NCBI GenBank assembly: GCA_947176335.1
Contig: CAMWQE010000005.1
Location: 1 to 33,280 of the forward strand
DNA from: an uncultured Porphyromonadaceae bacterium
GTDB taxonomy: Bacteria; Bacteroidota; Bacteroidia; Bacteroidales; Muribaculaceae
Direction: 5' to 3'
DNA: 33,280 nucleotides
Below the pieces are notes generated by a model. The model was not told the origin of the DNA and did no database searches. It worked only from the letters and a program-made list of their open reading frames with translations. Below, in pieces: positions 17,151 to 26,587 of the stretch. Position 1 is the stretch's first letter. Each line of letters opens with the position of its first letter. The position numbers and the translations under genes are program-made.

Positions 17151-20100
17151 TTAAAGACCTCGTCCGTGGCAGTTTTTGTATTTTTTGCCACTTCCGCACG
17201 GGCAAGGGTCATTTCTGCCGATTTTCGGTCCTGCCTGTGCGGGCATGGGACGCTGTTTTTCTCCCTGAGGAGCTGATGCGGCAGCCCTGTTTGCGTCGCC
17301 GGGTAGCGATTCACGGCTTTCTTTGTATGCCGGTGCCGCCTGACGGGGCATAGGTTTCTGAACCTGAGGCTGCGCAGGTGCTCCGGGTGCATCCTGTGCG
17401 GGACGCTGAGGTACATATATGGTGCCACGCATGAGCGCGGAGATTACCTTTACATTCAGGTTGTTGAGCATCTGCTCGAAGAGGTGGAAGGATTCAACCT
17501 TGTATATTACCAGAGGATCTTTCTGCTCGTAGCTCACATTCTGCACGCTCTGGCGGAGCTGGTCAAGTTCACGGAGATGCTCTTTCCAAAGCTCGTCAAT
17601 GGTGACAAGCAGGATAGCTTTATGCCATTCCTTTACAATAGCCTTGCACTCGGTCTTATATGCGTCCATGATGTTGACAGGGAGATTGAAGATGCGTTTG
17701 CCATCGGTCATCGGCACAACAATCATCGAGTCCATACCACGGTTTTCAACGCAGTCCTTGATAACGGGCATTGCAATCTCGCGGATTCTCTGGCTCTTCC
17801 TGTCAAATCCCTCAATTGCGGCGGCATGGATTTTGTCGATAACCTCCTCCTTGCTCATTGTGCGGAACTCAGCCTCGGTGAAAGGGGGCTCTATAGTGAG
17901 CACCTTGAAGAGCTCAAGGGACAATTCATTGTAATCGGAGGGTGAATCGAAGTTATTGACAAGGTTCTCGATAACGTCATAGAACATATTGGCTATGTCA
18001 ATGCCTATTCTTTCTCCGAGGAGAGCATGGTGGCGGCGTGAATAGATGTAGGTACGCTGCTTATTCATCACGTCGTCATATTCCAAGAGGCGTTTACGGA
18101 TGCCGAAGTTGTTTTCTTCAACCCTCTTCTGGGCATTTTCGATAGCTTTGGTGACCATGCGGCTCTCAATCATCTCACCCTCTTTAAGTCCGAGAGTATC
18201 AAGCATCTTCATCACGCGATCGGTAGCGAACAGGCGCATGAGCTGGTCCTCGAACGACACATAGAACACTGAAGAACCCGGGTCACCCTGACGACCTGAA
18301 CGTCCGCGGAGCTGACGGTCGACGCGGCGGCTTTCATGACGCTCTGTGCCGATGATGGCGAGACCGCCTGCCTCCTTGACTTCATCGGGGAGCTTGATGT
18401 CGGTACCACGACCTGCCATGTTCGTAGCGATGGTCACAGTTCCGGTCTTACCGGCAAGCGCCACGATGTCCGCCTCCTTCTGGTGTAGTTTGGCATTGAG
18501 TACATTGTGCGGTATGCGCCGCATGGTCAGCATTCTGCTGAGAAGCTCTGATATGTCGACAGATGTTGTGCCGACAAGCACGGGGCGTCCCTCATTCCGC
18601 AGCCGCTCAATCTCTTCTATTACAGCAGCGTATTTTTCTTTCTTGGTTTTGTAAACACGGTCGTCCATGTCCTTGCGGGCGATAGGACGGTTTGTGGGAA
18701 TAGTCACCACATCAAGTTTATAGATATCCCAAAGCTCGCCTGCCTCTGTCTCCGCAGTACCGGTCATGCCGGCGAGTTTGTGGTACATTCTGAAATAGTT
18801 CTGGAGAGTGATTGTGGCAAATGTCTGTGTAGCCGCCTCGACTTTCACACCTTCTTTTGCCTCGATAGCCTGATGGAGGCCGTCGGAGTATCTTCTTCCT
18901 TCCATGATACGTCCGGTCTGCTCATCGACAATCTTGATTTTGTTGTCATCAATCACATATTCCACATCTTTTTCAAAGAGAGTATATGCCTTGAGGAGCT
19001 GGGTGACTGTGTGCACGCGTTCTGCCTTTACAGCATAGTTCTGCATCAGTTCATCCTTGCGGGTGCGGCGGTCTTCAAGGTTTTCAATTGTCTCAGCCTC
19101 GGAAAGCTGTGCCGCGATGTCCGGGAGTACGAAAAATTCCGGGTCAGCGCTGGTGCCGGTGAGCAGGTCAATGCCTTTGTCGGTGAGTTCCACGCTGCGG
19201 TTTTTCTCGTCAATTACGAAATACAGAGGCTCGGTAGCCTTAGGCATTTCGCGGGCATTGTCCTGAAGATAATATCCTTCTGTTTCAAGAAGGATGTTTT
19301 TCATGCCTTCCTGAGAAAGGAATTTGATGAGCGCGCTGTTTTTAGGCAGTCCCTTGAATGCGCGGAACAGTAGCAAAGCACCCTCTTTGCGCACATCCTT
19401 GTCTTCAGACATGAGTTTTGATTTTGCATCGCTCAGCAACTGGGTGACGAGCTTACGCTGCGCGGCAACAACTTTTTCAACGTTAGGGCGGTATTCGTTG
19501 AACATCTGGTCATCGCCTTTGGGCACAGGACCGGAAATGATGAGAGGTGTCCTGGCATCGTCGATAAGCACGGAGTCAACCTCGTCGACAATCGCATAAT
19601 AGTGCTTTCTCTGCACGAGGTCTTCCGGTGACATTGCCATGTTGTCACGGAGATAGTCGAAACCAAACTCATTGTTTGTACCGAAAGTGATGTCGCAGTT
19701 GTAAGCGGCTCTTCTTGCGGGTGTGTTGGGCTGGTGCTTGTCAATGCAGTCAACAGTAGAACCGTGGAACATATATAGCGGTCCCATCCACTCGCTGTCT
19801 CGCTTGGAGAGGTAGTCATTGACAGTAACGACATGAACGCCTCTTCCGGAGAGGGAGCGGAGGAATACAGGGAGGGTAGCAACAAGTGTCTTACCTTCAC
19901 CGGTAGCCATTTCCGCAATCTTACCCTGATGAAGGACGACGCCACCGATGAGCTGGACTTCGTAGTGGGTCATGTCCCACTTTATTTCATTGCCACCGGC
20001 AACCCAACGGTTCTTATATATAGCTTTGTCCCCTTCGATAGTGACAAAATCCCTTCCCTGGGCGGCGAGGTCGCGGTCCATCTGGTTTGCTGTGACTTCA

Positions 20101-20480
20101 ACGGTTTCGTTTGCCGAGAATCTTGCGGCGGTTTCTCTAAGAGCGGCGAAAACCACAGGGAGGTGCTCGTTGAGTTTTTCTTCAAGAGTATCAATGATAT
20201 TCTTTTCGTGGCGGTCAATTTCATCCCAAAGCGGCTGGCGCTGGTCGAAGGGGATAGCTTCGATTTGCTCCTTTTTGTCGGCAATCGCCTTTTCATCTTC
20301 AGCGATTGCGCTCTTGATGTCCGCACGTACTGCAGTGATTTTATCACGCAGGGCATCATTGGAGAGCTGCTGCATTTCAGGTCCGAGGGCAATGATTGAG
20401 TCGACAATCGGGCGTATTTCCTTTAGGTCGCGCTGTGACTTATTGCCGAATATTTTGCTTAAAAAAGAGTTTAGTGACAT
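17151..20480 (-). CDS. secA: Preprotein translocase subunit SecA
   Basis: 1109 aa with [60 protein letters not shown] and the C-terminal SEC-C motif [19 protein letters not shown]. Confidence 0.98.
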   Translation of the reverse strand: MSLNSFLSKIFGNKSQRDLKEIRPIVDSIIALGPEMQQLSNDALRDKITAVRADIKSAIAEDEKAIADKKEQIEAIPFDQRQPLWDEIDRHEKNIIDTLEEKLNEHLPVVFAALRETAARFSANETVEVTANQMDRDLAAQGRDFVTIEGDKAIYKNRWVAGGNEIKWDMTHYEVQLIGGVVLHQGKIAEMATGEGKTLVATLPVFLRSLSGRGVHVVTVNDYLSKRDSEWMGPLYMFHGSTVDCIDKHQPNTPARRAAYNCDITFGTNNEFGFDYLRDNMAMSPEDLVQRKHYYAIVDEVDSVLIDDARTPLIISGPVPKGDDQMFNEYRPNVEKVVAAQRKLVTQLLSDAKSKLMSEDKDVRKEGALLLFRAFKGLPKNSALIKFLSQEGMKNILLETEGYYLQDNAREMPKATEPLYFVIDEKNRSVELTDKGIDLLTGTSADPEFFVLPDIAAQLSEAETIENLEDRRTRKDELMQNYAVKAERVHTVTQLLKAYTLFEKDVEYVIDDNKIKIVDEQTGRIMEGRRYSDGLHQAIEAKEGVKVEAATQTFATITLQNYFRMYHKLAGMTGTAETEAGELWDIYKLDVVTIPTNRPIARKDMDDRVYKTKKEKYAAVIEEIERLRNEGRPVLVGTTSVDISELLSRMLTMRRIPHNVLNAKLHQKEADIVALAGKTGTVTIATNMAGRGTDIKLPDEVKEAGGLAIIGTERHESRRVDRQLRGRSGRQGDPGSSVFYVSFEDQLMRLFATDRVMKMLDTLGLKEGEMIESRMVTKAIENAQKRVEENNFGIRKRLLEYDDVMNKQRTYIYSRRHHALLGERIGIDIANMFYDVIENLVNNFDSPSDYNELSLELFKVLTIEPPFTEAEFRTMSKEEVIDKIHAAAIEGFDRKSQRIREIAMPVIKDCVENRGMDSMIVVPMTDGKRIFNLPVNIMDAYKTECKAIVKEWHKAILLVTIDELWKEHLRELDQLRQSVQNVSYEQKDPLVIYKVESFHLFEQMLNNLNVKVISALMRGTIYVPQRPAQDAPGAPAQPQVQKPMPRQAAPAYKESRESLPGDANRAAASAPQGEKQRPMPAQAGPKIGRNDPCPCGSGKKYKNCHGRGL

Positions 20481-20551
20481 TTAATATATTAGTTTTTAAT
20501 GATTTACAAATAAAGCACATCTGATGCAGGTGTTGTATCAGAAATCGAGTG

Positions 20552-20559
20552 CAAAGATA
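20552..20559 (-). promoter_or_regulatory. Candidate -7 element upstream of secA
   Basis: Minus strand TATCTTTG matches TAnnTTTG; no perfect -33 TTTG was found at the expected spacing. Confidence 0.5.
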
Positions 20560-20608
20560 GTTTAAATAGCTGAGAAATAAGGAGGTCAGCCGTTGAAAAT
20601 TAGCGATT

Positions 20609-22219
20609 TCAGAATTTTATCGCGGGAAGGGATGCGGCATTGGGAGAACGAATCCTGAGAATGCGGCTGACGGTTGGCGCGATTGTCCTCGCGTCAACGG
20701 GTGAATCAATCTTTATGGCGGGTACACCCGGTCCCATTATGAAAGCGGGTGAGGATACAAAATTATCACGGTTTACAGTTGTTGAACCGCTGACTCCGGT
20801 AAGGTTGAAATCATCGGTAATTTCCCAGCCGGGAGTGACATTCACAATCACATCGCCGGAATGCTTTACGGATGTGTTGCGCTTCAATGCCGCAGCGTTG
20901 TCGCCGGCTCTTGAAGCTATTATGTCGTCAATTGTGAATACATGGCTGACACCGCTCATCCTTTCCAGGAATTCAGCCGCCTCACCTCTCACTGCAGTGG
21001 GGTCAAGGCTGTGGTTCTTGATTGTCTGCTGGTTCAGGTAAAAATTGCGGTCGTAGTATCCAGCCACCCATTCGCCGTTTCCGTGCAGTGCCATCAGATA
21101 GGCATTCAGTAGCGATGCCGCTTTTTTTGCTGAGAATACTCCGGTGGGGACTCCCCATTTCTCATCATCGCGTCGTGCCGTATTAGTGGCGGGATGCCCG
21201 ATTAAGAAAATCAGGGCGTTGCCTTTTCCTGCTTTGGCATCAATAGCCTTGAAAAGCGCTGATAAATCCCGGTCGAGGCGAAGATAGGCGTCGAGGGTTT
21301 CAAGGCGGTTGTCGTTGTCGCGGGAATATGGATAAGGTGCAAGGGTGTAGGAGAGGTTGAGCATATCCACCGGTCCTCGCTCGCCGAATTGCATGGAATT
21401 CAAATAATCGCAGGCAACGGCAGTAACCTCATGGTTTGATTTCGGAGAAGCCTTAAAGTGCTCAATACGGTCCGGTTCTTTTCTGGAGAAAGTGTGCCGG
21501 TACGGATATTGTGCCTTATATGAGGGAACATCGGGATACAGCTGGGGCTTGATGAGTGGCTCCCATGCCATTGTGTCAATCCTTGAAGAAAGCGGTTGCC
21601 GGTAATTACGCGCCGACAGGGTAGGGGGTACATCCTTATAATAAGTAGTAGTCGCCCATCGCTCGGTTTTGTCATCAATCCAAAAAGCGCTGTTTCCGGC
21701 ATGCCCTGCCATAATGATTGCCACCTCCGGTTCGGGAGCGATGCTATACACCCACCCGGTGCCTGCGGCATCCATGCGCACTTCGTCGCCGATTGTGGAA
21801 ACGGCAATTGCGGCAGGAGAATAGGTCTCATCGGTGAAGTTGCCAATTTTTGAAGGGTCAAGAAGAGTAGGTGTCACTCTTTTTGTCGCAGGGTCGTAAA
21901 TTTTAGCCGCCGGTATGGCATTGACTGTAGGTGTGGCTCCGGTGAAGATAAGCGCGGTTGCGGCGGCAGGGTCGAGTTTTGTGCCGTAATCAAGGTCCGC
22001 TATCGTAGCCCCTTCTGTCATCAGCCTCTTGAATCCCCCCGGCGTAAGATGGCTGTTAAGCAAATTGAGGTAGTCGGCATTTAGCCCTTCGACCATGATG
22101 CCGACGACAATTTTGGGGCGCACAGGTGCATTTTGCGCTTCTGCCGCAAAGCCAATCAGCGATACGAGGAGTATCCCGAGTATCTTATCCGATATAGATT
22201 TTTCCTTTTTCTTTCGCAT
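20609..22219 (-). CDS. Alkaline phosphatase family protein, secreted
   Basis: Signal peptide (KILGILLVSLIGFAAEAQ), then IVVGIMVEGLNADYLNLL...GATIADLDYGTKLDPAAATALIFTGATP, typical of the phosphatase/phosphodiesterase superfamily. Confidence 0.8.
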   Translation of the reverse strand: MRKKKEKSISDKILGILLVSLIGFAAEAQNAPVRPKIVVGIMVEGLNADYLNLLNSHLTPGGFKRLMTEGATIADLDYGTKLDPAAATALIFTGATPTVNAIPAAKIYDPATKRVTPTLLDPSKIGNFTDETYSPAAIAVSTIGDEVRMDAAGTGWVYSIAPEPEVAIIMAGHAGNSAFWIDDKTERWATTTYYKDVPPTLSARNYRQPLSSRIDTMAWEPLIKPQLYPDVPSYKAQYPYRHTFSRKEPDRIEHFKASPKSNHEVTAVACDYLNSMQFGERGPVDMLNLSYTLAPYPYSRDNDNRLETLDAYLRLDRDLSALFKAIDAKAGKGNALIFLIGHPATNTARRDDEKWGVPTGVFSAKKAASLLNAYLMALHGNGEWVAGYYDRNFYLNQQTIKNHSLDPTAVRGEAAEFLERMSGVSHVFTIDDIIASRAGDNAAALKRNTSVKHSGDVIVNVTPGWEITDDFNLTGVSGSTTVNRDNFVSSPAFIMGPGVPAIKIDSPVDARTIAPTVSRILRIRSPNAASLPAIKF

Positions 22220-23394
22220 TTAGTGATATGGATGTAGTTCCATGCACGGAGCAAATCACAAGCCCACAAAGGGATAAATGCCCAGTTGATGCTTTGGTTC
22301 ATTACCGGCATGAGTATAATCATCACGCAAATCGCTGCAAAGTTAATTATTTGGTACCAAATAAGGAAACGCGAGCATCGTGCAAACCATATACAAACCG
22401 GTACTAAAAGGCAGAACGGGTTAAGCCATAGTATCAGAAGGTTCGGTGAAGTCGCCTCATGGGTGGATATAAATATAAGGAATGCGAGGAGGCATCCGGT
22501 GAGCCCGAATGCGGTAAAAAGCACGGCGTCAAACCACCGTGTTACAGCGCGCCGCCTGTTGTCATACCAGGTTATTGCAAGCGCTATTATAAAAAGGAGT
22601 GAGAATGCGGCGAGAGGTGTGAGGAACCAAGGGGTTGCTCTCTCGGTGGCATCTGCGGCAGGATACAGTATATTCGTGCCTGAAACGAGCTGACGGTTTC
22701 CTGCCGCTGCGAAGTGCATCATGCGCATAAGCAGGTCAGGGGCGAATGCCGCCTCATGGTTAGCTATAGGATAATCTATGCCGCTGCCGAGCGCAAGGTC
22801 AATGCCAAACTGGTACCACGGGTAATTGCGGTGGTATCTGCGCATGACAGAGCGGAAGGTCGGATTAGTTCCGGTCAGTTCAGTGGGCGCTTGTGCGAGG
22901 CGCAGCGTGTCTTCAAGTGAGGTTTCTATAATTGAGAGCGGCCTGGTGGAACAATTGTCCTTGACGTAATTGTACCTGTAAACCCTGTTTTCTGGTAAAA
23001 GGTTTTTGTTGACCGCTGCTACTATTTTATCGATTTCTTGCGGGGTGAGGTCAAGAACCTGTTCTGTAACCTGCCGCCCTGAATGTGCATAGTAACTGAT
23101 GAACCTCTCGGTGGGCATCGCCCCGCACATATAGTCTGTTTCACCTTTTACGAACCTATAGACGAAATTAGGTGCGGCGAAATCAAAAAGGCCCCAGTTG
23201 ACAATATAGTCCTGCTCCGCATTGCGGATTCTCATAGCCGTGTGTCCTTCCAGCTCGTATATGTCGGCTCCGGGTGCACAGGTTATAAGGCTGATAACGG
23301 TTGTAGAGTCATTTGCCTGCGCAAAAGTGCATGGCGGTAATGCAAATAACATTACCGCCACGAGCACAATTATCTCTGCAATTTTTTTGCGCAT
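22156..23394 (-). CDS. DUF4105 domain membrane protein
   Basis: Signal peptide from Met at 23394, then ISLITCAPGADIYELEGHTAMRIRN...YIVNWGLFDF...NFVYRFVKGETDY...YRYNYVKDNCSTRP and C-terminal TM helices. The ORF-track start at 23523 overlaps galE and is probably too far upstream. Confidence 0.85.
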   Translation of the reverse strand: MRKKIAEIIVLVAVMLFALPPCTFAQANDSTTVISLITCAPGADIYELEGHTAMRIRNAEQDYIVNWGLFDFAAPNFVYRFVKGETDYMCGAMPTERFISYYAHSGRQVTEQVLDLTPQEIDKIVAAVNKNLLPENRVYRYNYVKDNCSTRPLSIIETSLEDTLRLAQAPTELTGTNPTFRSVMRRYHRNYPWYQFGIDLALGSGIDYPIANHEAAFAPDLLMRMMHFAAAGNRQLVSGTNILYPAADATERATPWFLTPLAAFSLLFIIALAITWYDNRRRAVTRWFDAVLFTAFGLTGCLLAFLIFISTHEATSPNLLILWLNPFCLLVPVCIWFARCSRFLIWYQIINFAAICVMIILMPVMNQSINWAFIPLWACDLLRAWNYIHITKCERKRKNLYRIRYSGYSSYR

Positions 23395-23402
23395 GATGTT
23401 TT

Positions 23403-24440
23403 TTACATGATGCCTCTTTCTCTCAGCTTGCACTGCCAAGCCCATGCGCTGCGCATTGTGTCGGCAAGCGGGGTGTCCGCAGTCCAACCGAGCACTTCGT
23501 TGGCATGTGAAGGATTGCCCCATACCTTTTCAATGTCGCCGGGACGACGTCCAACAATCTTATATGGAACTTTTACGCCTGTAGCGCTCTCGAAGGTATT
23601 GATGAGTTCAAGCACGCTGACGCCGTTTCCTGTGCCGAGGTTGTAGATTTCGATAGGTGCGGCATCGGGATTTTCAAGCATGCGGTCCATAGCTTTTACA
23701 TGAGCTTTCGCGAGGTCAACCACGTTGATGAAGTCGCGGATGCATGAGCCGTCGGGGGTGGGATAGTCGTTGCCAAACACGCTGAGTTCCTTGCGGATGC
23801 CGATAGCGGTCTGGGTGATATACGGGATGAGGTTCTGAGGTACACCGTTGGGGAGTTCGCCGATTTCAGCGGAGGGATGTGCTCCAACCGGGTTGAAGTA
23901 ACGGAGAATAACGCTCTTGAAGGGTGCGCCGGCATTGATGACATCGGTGATTATCTCTTCGGAAATCTGTTTGGTGTTTCCGTAAGGTGAGGTAGCTTTC
24001 TTGATGGGTGACTGCTCGGTAACGGGATTTACATCCGGTTCGCCGTAAACAGTGCATGAAGATGAGAACACAATACCTTTTACTCCGTTAGGACCCATGA
24101 GGTCAAGGAGGTTCATGAGTGTGTTAAGGTTGTTGCGGTAGTAAAGGATAGGTTTTTCCATTGATTCGCCCACAGCCTTGCTTGCAGCAAAGTTGATGAT
24201 GCCTTTGATGTCGGGATATTTGGCGAAGAGCTCTTTGAGCGCGTCAATGTCGGTACAGTCTGCTTCAACGAAATCAGGACGAATTCCGGTTATTTTCTCT
24301 ATTCCGTCAAGAACTTCTTTATTGGAATTTGAAAGGTTGTCAATAATCACTACGGAGTATCCTGCGTTCTGGAGCTCAACTACGGTATGTGAACCGATGT
24401 AACCGGTTCCGCCGGTAACAAGAATCCTGTCTTTTTTCAT
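23403..24440 (-). CDS. galE: UDP-glucose 4-epimerase
   Basis: MKKDRILVTGGTGYIGSHTVVEL, FSSSCTVYG, SPYGNTK, LRYFNPVGAHPS, GDYPTPDGSCIRDFINVVDLAKAH. Start placed at 24440 rather than 24542. Confidence 0.95.
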   Translation of the reverse strand: MKKDRILVTGGTGYIGSHTVVELQNAGYSVVIIDNLSNSNKEVLDGIEKITGIRPDFVEADCTDIDALKELFAKYPDIKGIINFAASKAVGESMEKPILYYRNNLNTLMNLLDLMGPNGVKGIVFSSSCTVYGEPDVNPVTEQSPIKKATSPYGNTKQISEEIITDVINAGAPFKSVILRYFNPVGAHPSAEIGELPNGVPQNLIPYITQTAIGIRKELSVFGNDYPTPDGSCIRDFINVVDLAKAHVKAMDRMLENPDAAPIEIYNLGTGNGVSVLELINTFESATGVKVPYKIVGRRPGDIEKVWGNPSHANEVLGWTADTPLADTMRSAWAWQCKLRERGIM

Positions 24441-24479
24441 TTGTACTGTTGATTTAGGTATGTTTATGTTTATTATGCG

Positions 24480-24487
24480 CAAATGTA
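24480..24487 (-). promoter_or_regulatory. Candidate -7 element upstream of galE
   Basis: Minus strand TACATTTG matches TAnnTTTG, about 40 nt before the galE start; imperfect -33 (CTTG) at 20-nt spacing. Confidence 0.5.
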
Positions 24488-24502
24488 GTGATTTCCGTTG
24501 TG

Positions 24503-26344
24503 CTATGCAAGATAATCGACGTGCATACGGCAGTTGGCGCAATCAAAATCAAGTTTGAATGTGTAATTTCCGGATTTCAGGGTCAACGGACCTTTCCATT
24601 GGGCTCCCTGCGGGGTGCGGAGGCATTTCCCGCATTCCCGGCGGATGCAGTAGCGTGTGGTCATCAGGGTGGTGCCATTGGCAATCTTGCCCCGTGTGCA
24701 TTCAAGCGCTTCCGGAATGGATTTCGCTCCAAGCTCAGAGTAAAATTCACGTGCAAGGGAGTTTGCCACATTGTCATTGAACGTGAGCTTCTTGCTGCTG
24801 AGTAACTCGCTTAATTCCGGTTTGGCTTCCACGCGGTATGTGAATTTATGGTTTGTGCGTCGGAGCGCGTCAAGTTTCTCAAGCGCATTCCTTCTCAGTG
24901 AGGTTAATGTCGACGAGGGTATGAACAGGTGTGAGGCATGGTTGCTGATGCTCCCGACCGTATAGATTGTCCCTCCTGTTTTGGACAGAATGTCGTTTTG
25001 TCTTGCTTCCTGCGGCTTATCCGCAGGTGCGAGTTCCGCAGGTGCGGATACGGTTAATGTGTTTCCATCCTCATCCTCAATGTCAATTATGATAGATGAT
25101 GCTGTGGCACGGAGTGTCATATTGATGTTGATGCTTCTGGTTGCCGTCGGCCTGTCAATTATGTCGTTCCAGGATTTGTCATTGTTACGGAATATGACGG
25201 TGCCGGGCTTGAGATTGATTTGGCTTGCGGGGAATACTTTCGTCCCTTCTGCCCTGTTAACCCTGAATCCGCAGAATTTGCCTTCGTCATTGAAGTATCC
25301 GAGACCGTCGCCGTTGTTGAGTTTCCGGTCTGTGTGGAGAACAACTGCTCCTGCGGCGCACTTGGAGACTGTTCCGATTTTTTCTCCGGTCCATTTCGGC
25401 GAGGCAAATGATGCCATTGTGCCTCCGGGTGTCGGGGTATGGGTGAAGTAAGAGGTGTACCCACGGTTGAAGCTCTTGTTTAAGTCCGGCGTAAAAGAGT
25501 AGCGGGATGCTCCGGAACTTGAACGGATGTACAAATCCGAATGTGCCTCAATTATAGCGTCAAGTGCCTGGCGATATGCTGTCACGACATTTTTGACATA
25601 AGCGGAATCCTTTAACCGTCCCTCGATTTTGAAGGATGATACCCCTGCGGCAAGAAGTTCGTCAAGATCCGCTATGCGATTGAGGTCGCGCAGTGACAGC
25701 AGGTGCTTGTCGCGGAGCAGAGGATTGCCGGCGGAGTCATAAAGAGTATAAGGCAGGCGGCATATCTGCGCGCATTCACCACGGTTGGCGCTTCGTCCTG
25801 TTGTGGCAAAACTACTATAACATGCACCGCTGTAGCTGACGCAAAGCGCACCGTGTACAAACACTTCTACCGGCACATCGACTGCCGAGCATATAGCGGC
25901 GGTTTCCTCGACGGTAAGTTCGCGAGCCGGAACAATTTGGCTGAATCCTGCTGCTTCGAGGAAGCGTGCTTTTTCCGGAGTGCGAGTGTCGCACTGCGTA
26001 CTTGCGTGCAACGCAATAGGCGGGATGTCCAATTTTAGTACAGCCATATCCTGCACTATGAGGGCGTCAACTCCGATTCGGTAGAGATTTTTAATCATCT
26101 TCTCCACCTCTTTCAACTCATTATTATATATGATGGTGTTGACGGTCGCATATACGCGCGCGTTGAAGAGATGCGCGTACTCTACCGCCCGGGCTATATC
26201 TTCAAGCCGGTTCGACGCGGCTGCGCGGGCGCCGTTAGAGGGTGGTCCTATATATACTGCGTCAGCTCCATGTTTTATCGCCTCGATGGCTATGTCTGCA
26301 TTTCTTGCCGGAGCAAGAAGTTCTATCGGTCTTGGCTTGTCCAT
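24503..26344 (-). CDS. U32 family peptidase-like protein
   Basis: IELLAPARNADIAIEAIKHGADAVYIG, EVFVHGALCVSYSGACYSS, NRGECAQICRLPYTL, FKIEGRLKDSAYVKNVV. Confidence 0.92.
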   Translation of the reverse strand: MDKPRPIELLAPARNADIAIEAIKHGADAVYIGPPSNGARAAASNRLEDIARAVEYAHLFNARVYATVNTIIYNNELKEVEKMIKNLYRIGVDALIVQDMAVLKLDIPPIALHASTQCDTRTPEKARFLEAAGFSQIVPARELTVEETAAICSAVDVPVEVFVHGALCVSYSGACYSSFATTGRSANRGECAQICRLPYTLYDSAGNPLLRDKHLLSLRDLNRIADLDELLAAGVSSFKIEGRLKDSAYVKNVVTAYRQALDAIIEAHSDLYIRSSSGASRYSFTPDLNKSFNRGYTSYFTHTPTPGGTMASFASPKWTGEKIGTVSKCAAGAVVLHTDRKLNNGDGLGYFNDEGKFCGFRVNRAEGTKVFPASQINLKPGTVIFRNNDKSWNDIIDRPTATRSININMTLRATASSIIIDIEDEDGNTLTVSAPAELAPADKPQEARQNDILSKTGGTIYTVGSISNHASHLFIPSSTLTSLRRNALEKLDALRRTNHKFTYRVEAKPELSELLSSKKLTFNDNVANSLAREFYSELGAKSIPEALECTRGKIANGTTLMTTRYCIRRECGKCLRTPQGAQWKGPLTLKSGNYTFKLDFDCANCRMHVDYLA

Positions 26345-26349
26345 AATAA

Positions 26350-26384
26350 AAATCGCGCGGTGATGTCGGTCGACATTCCGCGCG
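26350..26384 (-). promoter_or_regulatory. GC-rich hairpin plus U-tract directly upstream of the U32 start codon
   Basis: Minus strand CGCGCGG-a-ATGTCG-ac-CGACAT-ca-CCGCGCG followed by ATTTTTATT and then the ATG at 26344. Confidence 0.65.
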
Positions 26385-26500
26385 CAAGGTTTTTAGTATA
26401 CTCTTTAATTACTATTATGCAATAATGCTGTTTTTTCTGATTGGAGGTATAGATCCTATATTTTATTACCTAAGCGAGTGCTTGGTGTTATTTTCTGATG

Positions 26501-26508
26501 CAAAGGTA
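26501..26508 (-). promoter_or_regulatory. Candidate -7 element upstream of the U32 peptidase gene
   Basis: Minus strand TACCTTTG matches TAnnTTTG; no clear -33 element. Confidence 0.4.
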
Positions 26509-26587
26509 ATAGCAGGATGTTACGTGGTAATGTCGATTGTGTTACAATGCTGCAACAATGCTGCAAAGCTGCAAAATTTAACTTTTG

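Noticed and set aside
18780-20399. Plus-strand ORFs of 197, 188 and 170 aa inside secA
   Set aside because: Shadow ORFs antisense to the highly conserved secA; low-complexity composition and no domain motifs.
24441-24542. Upstream extension of galE in the ORF track
   Set aside because: The extension overlaps the U32 gene and precedes the canonical MKKDRILVTGGTGYIGSH start, and a -7-like element lies inside it.
26544-26578. Tandem acaatgctgca repeats
   Set aside because: Only two full 11-bp copies plus a partial one; too short to distinguish from chance slippage.
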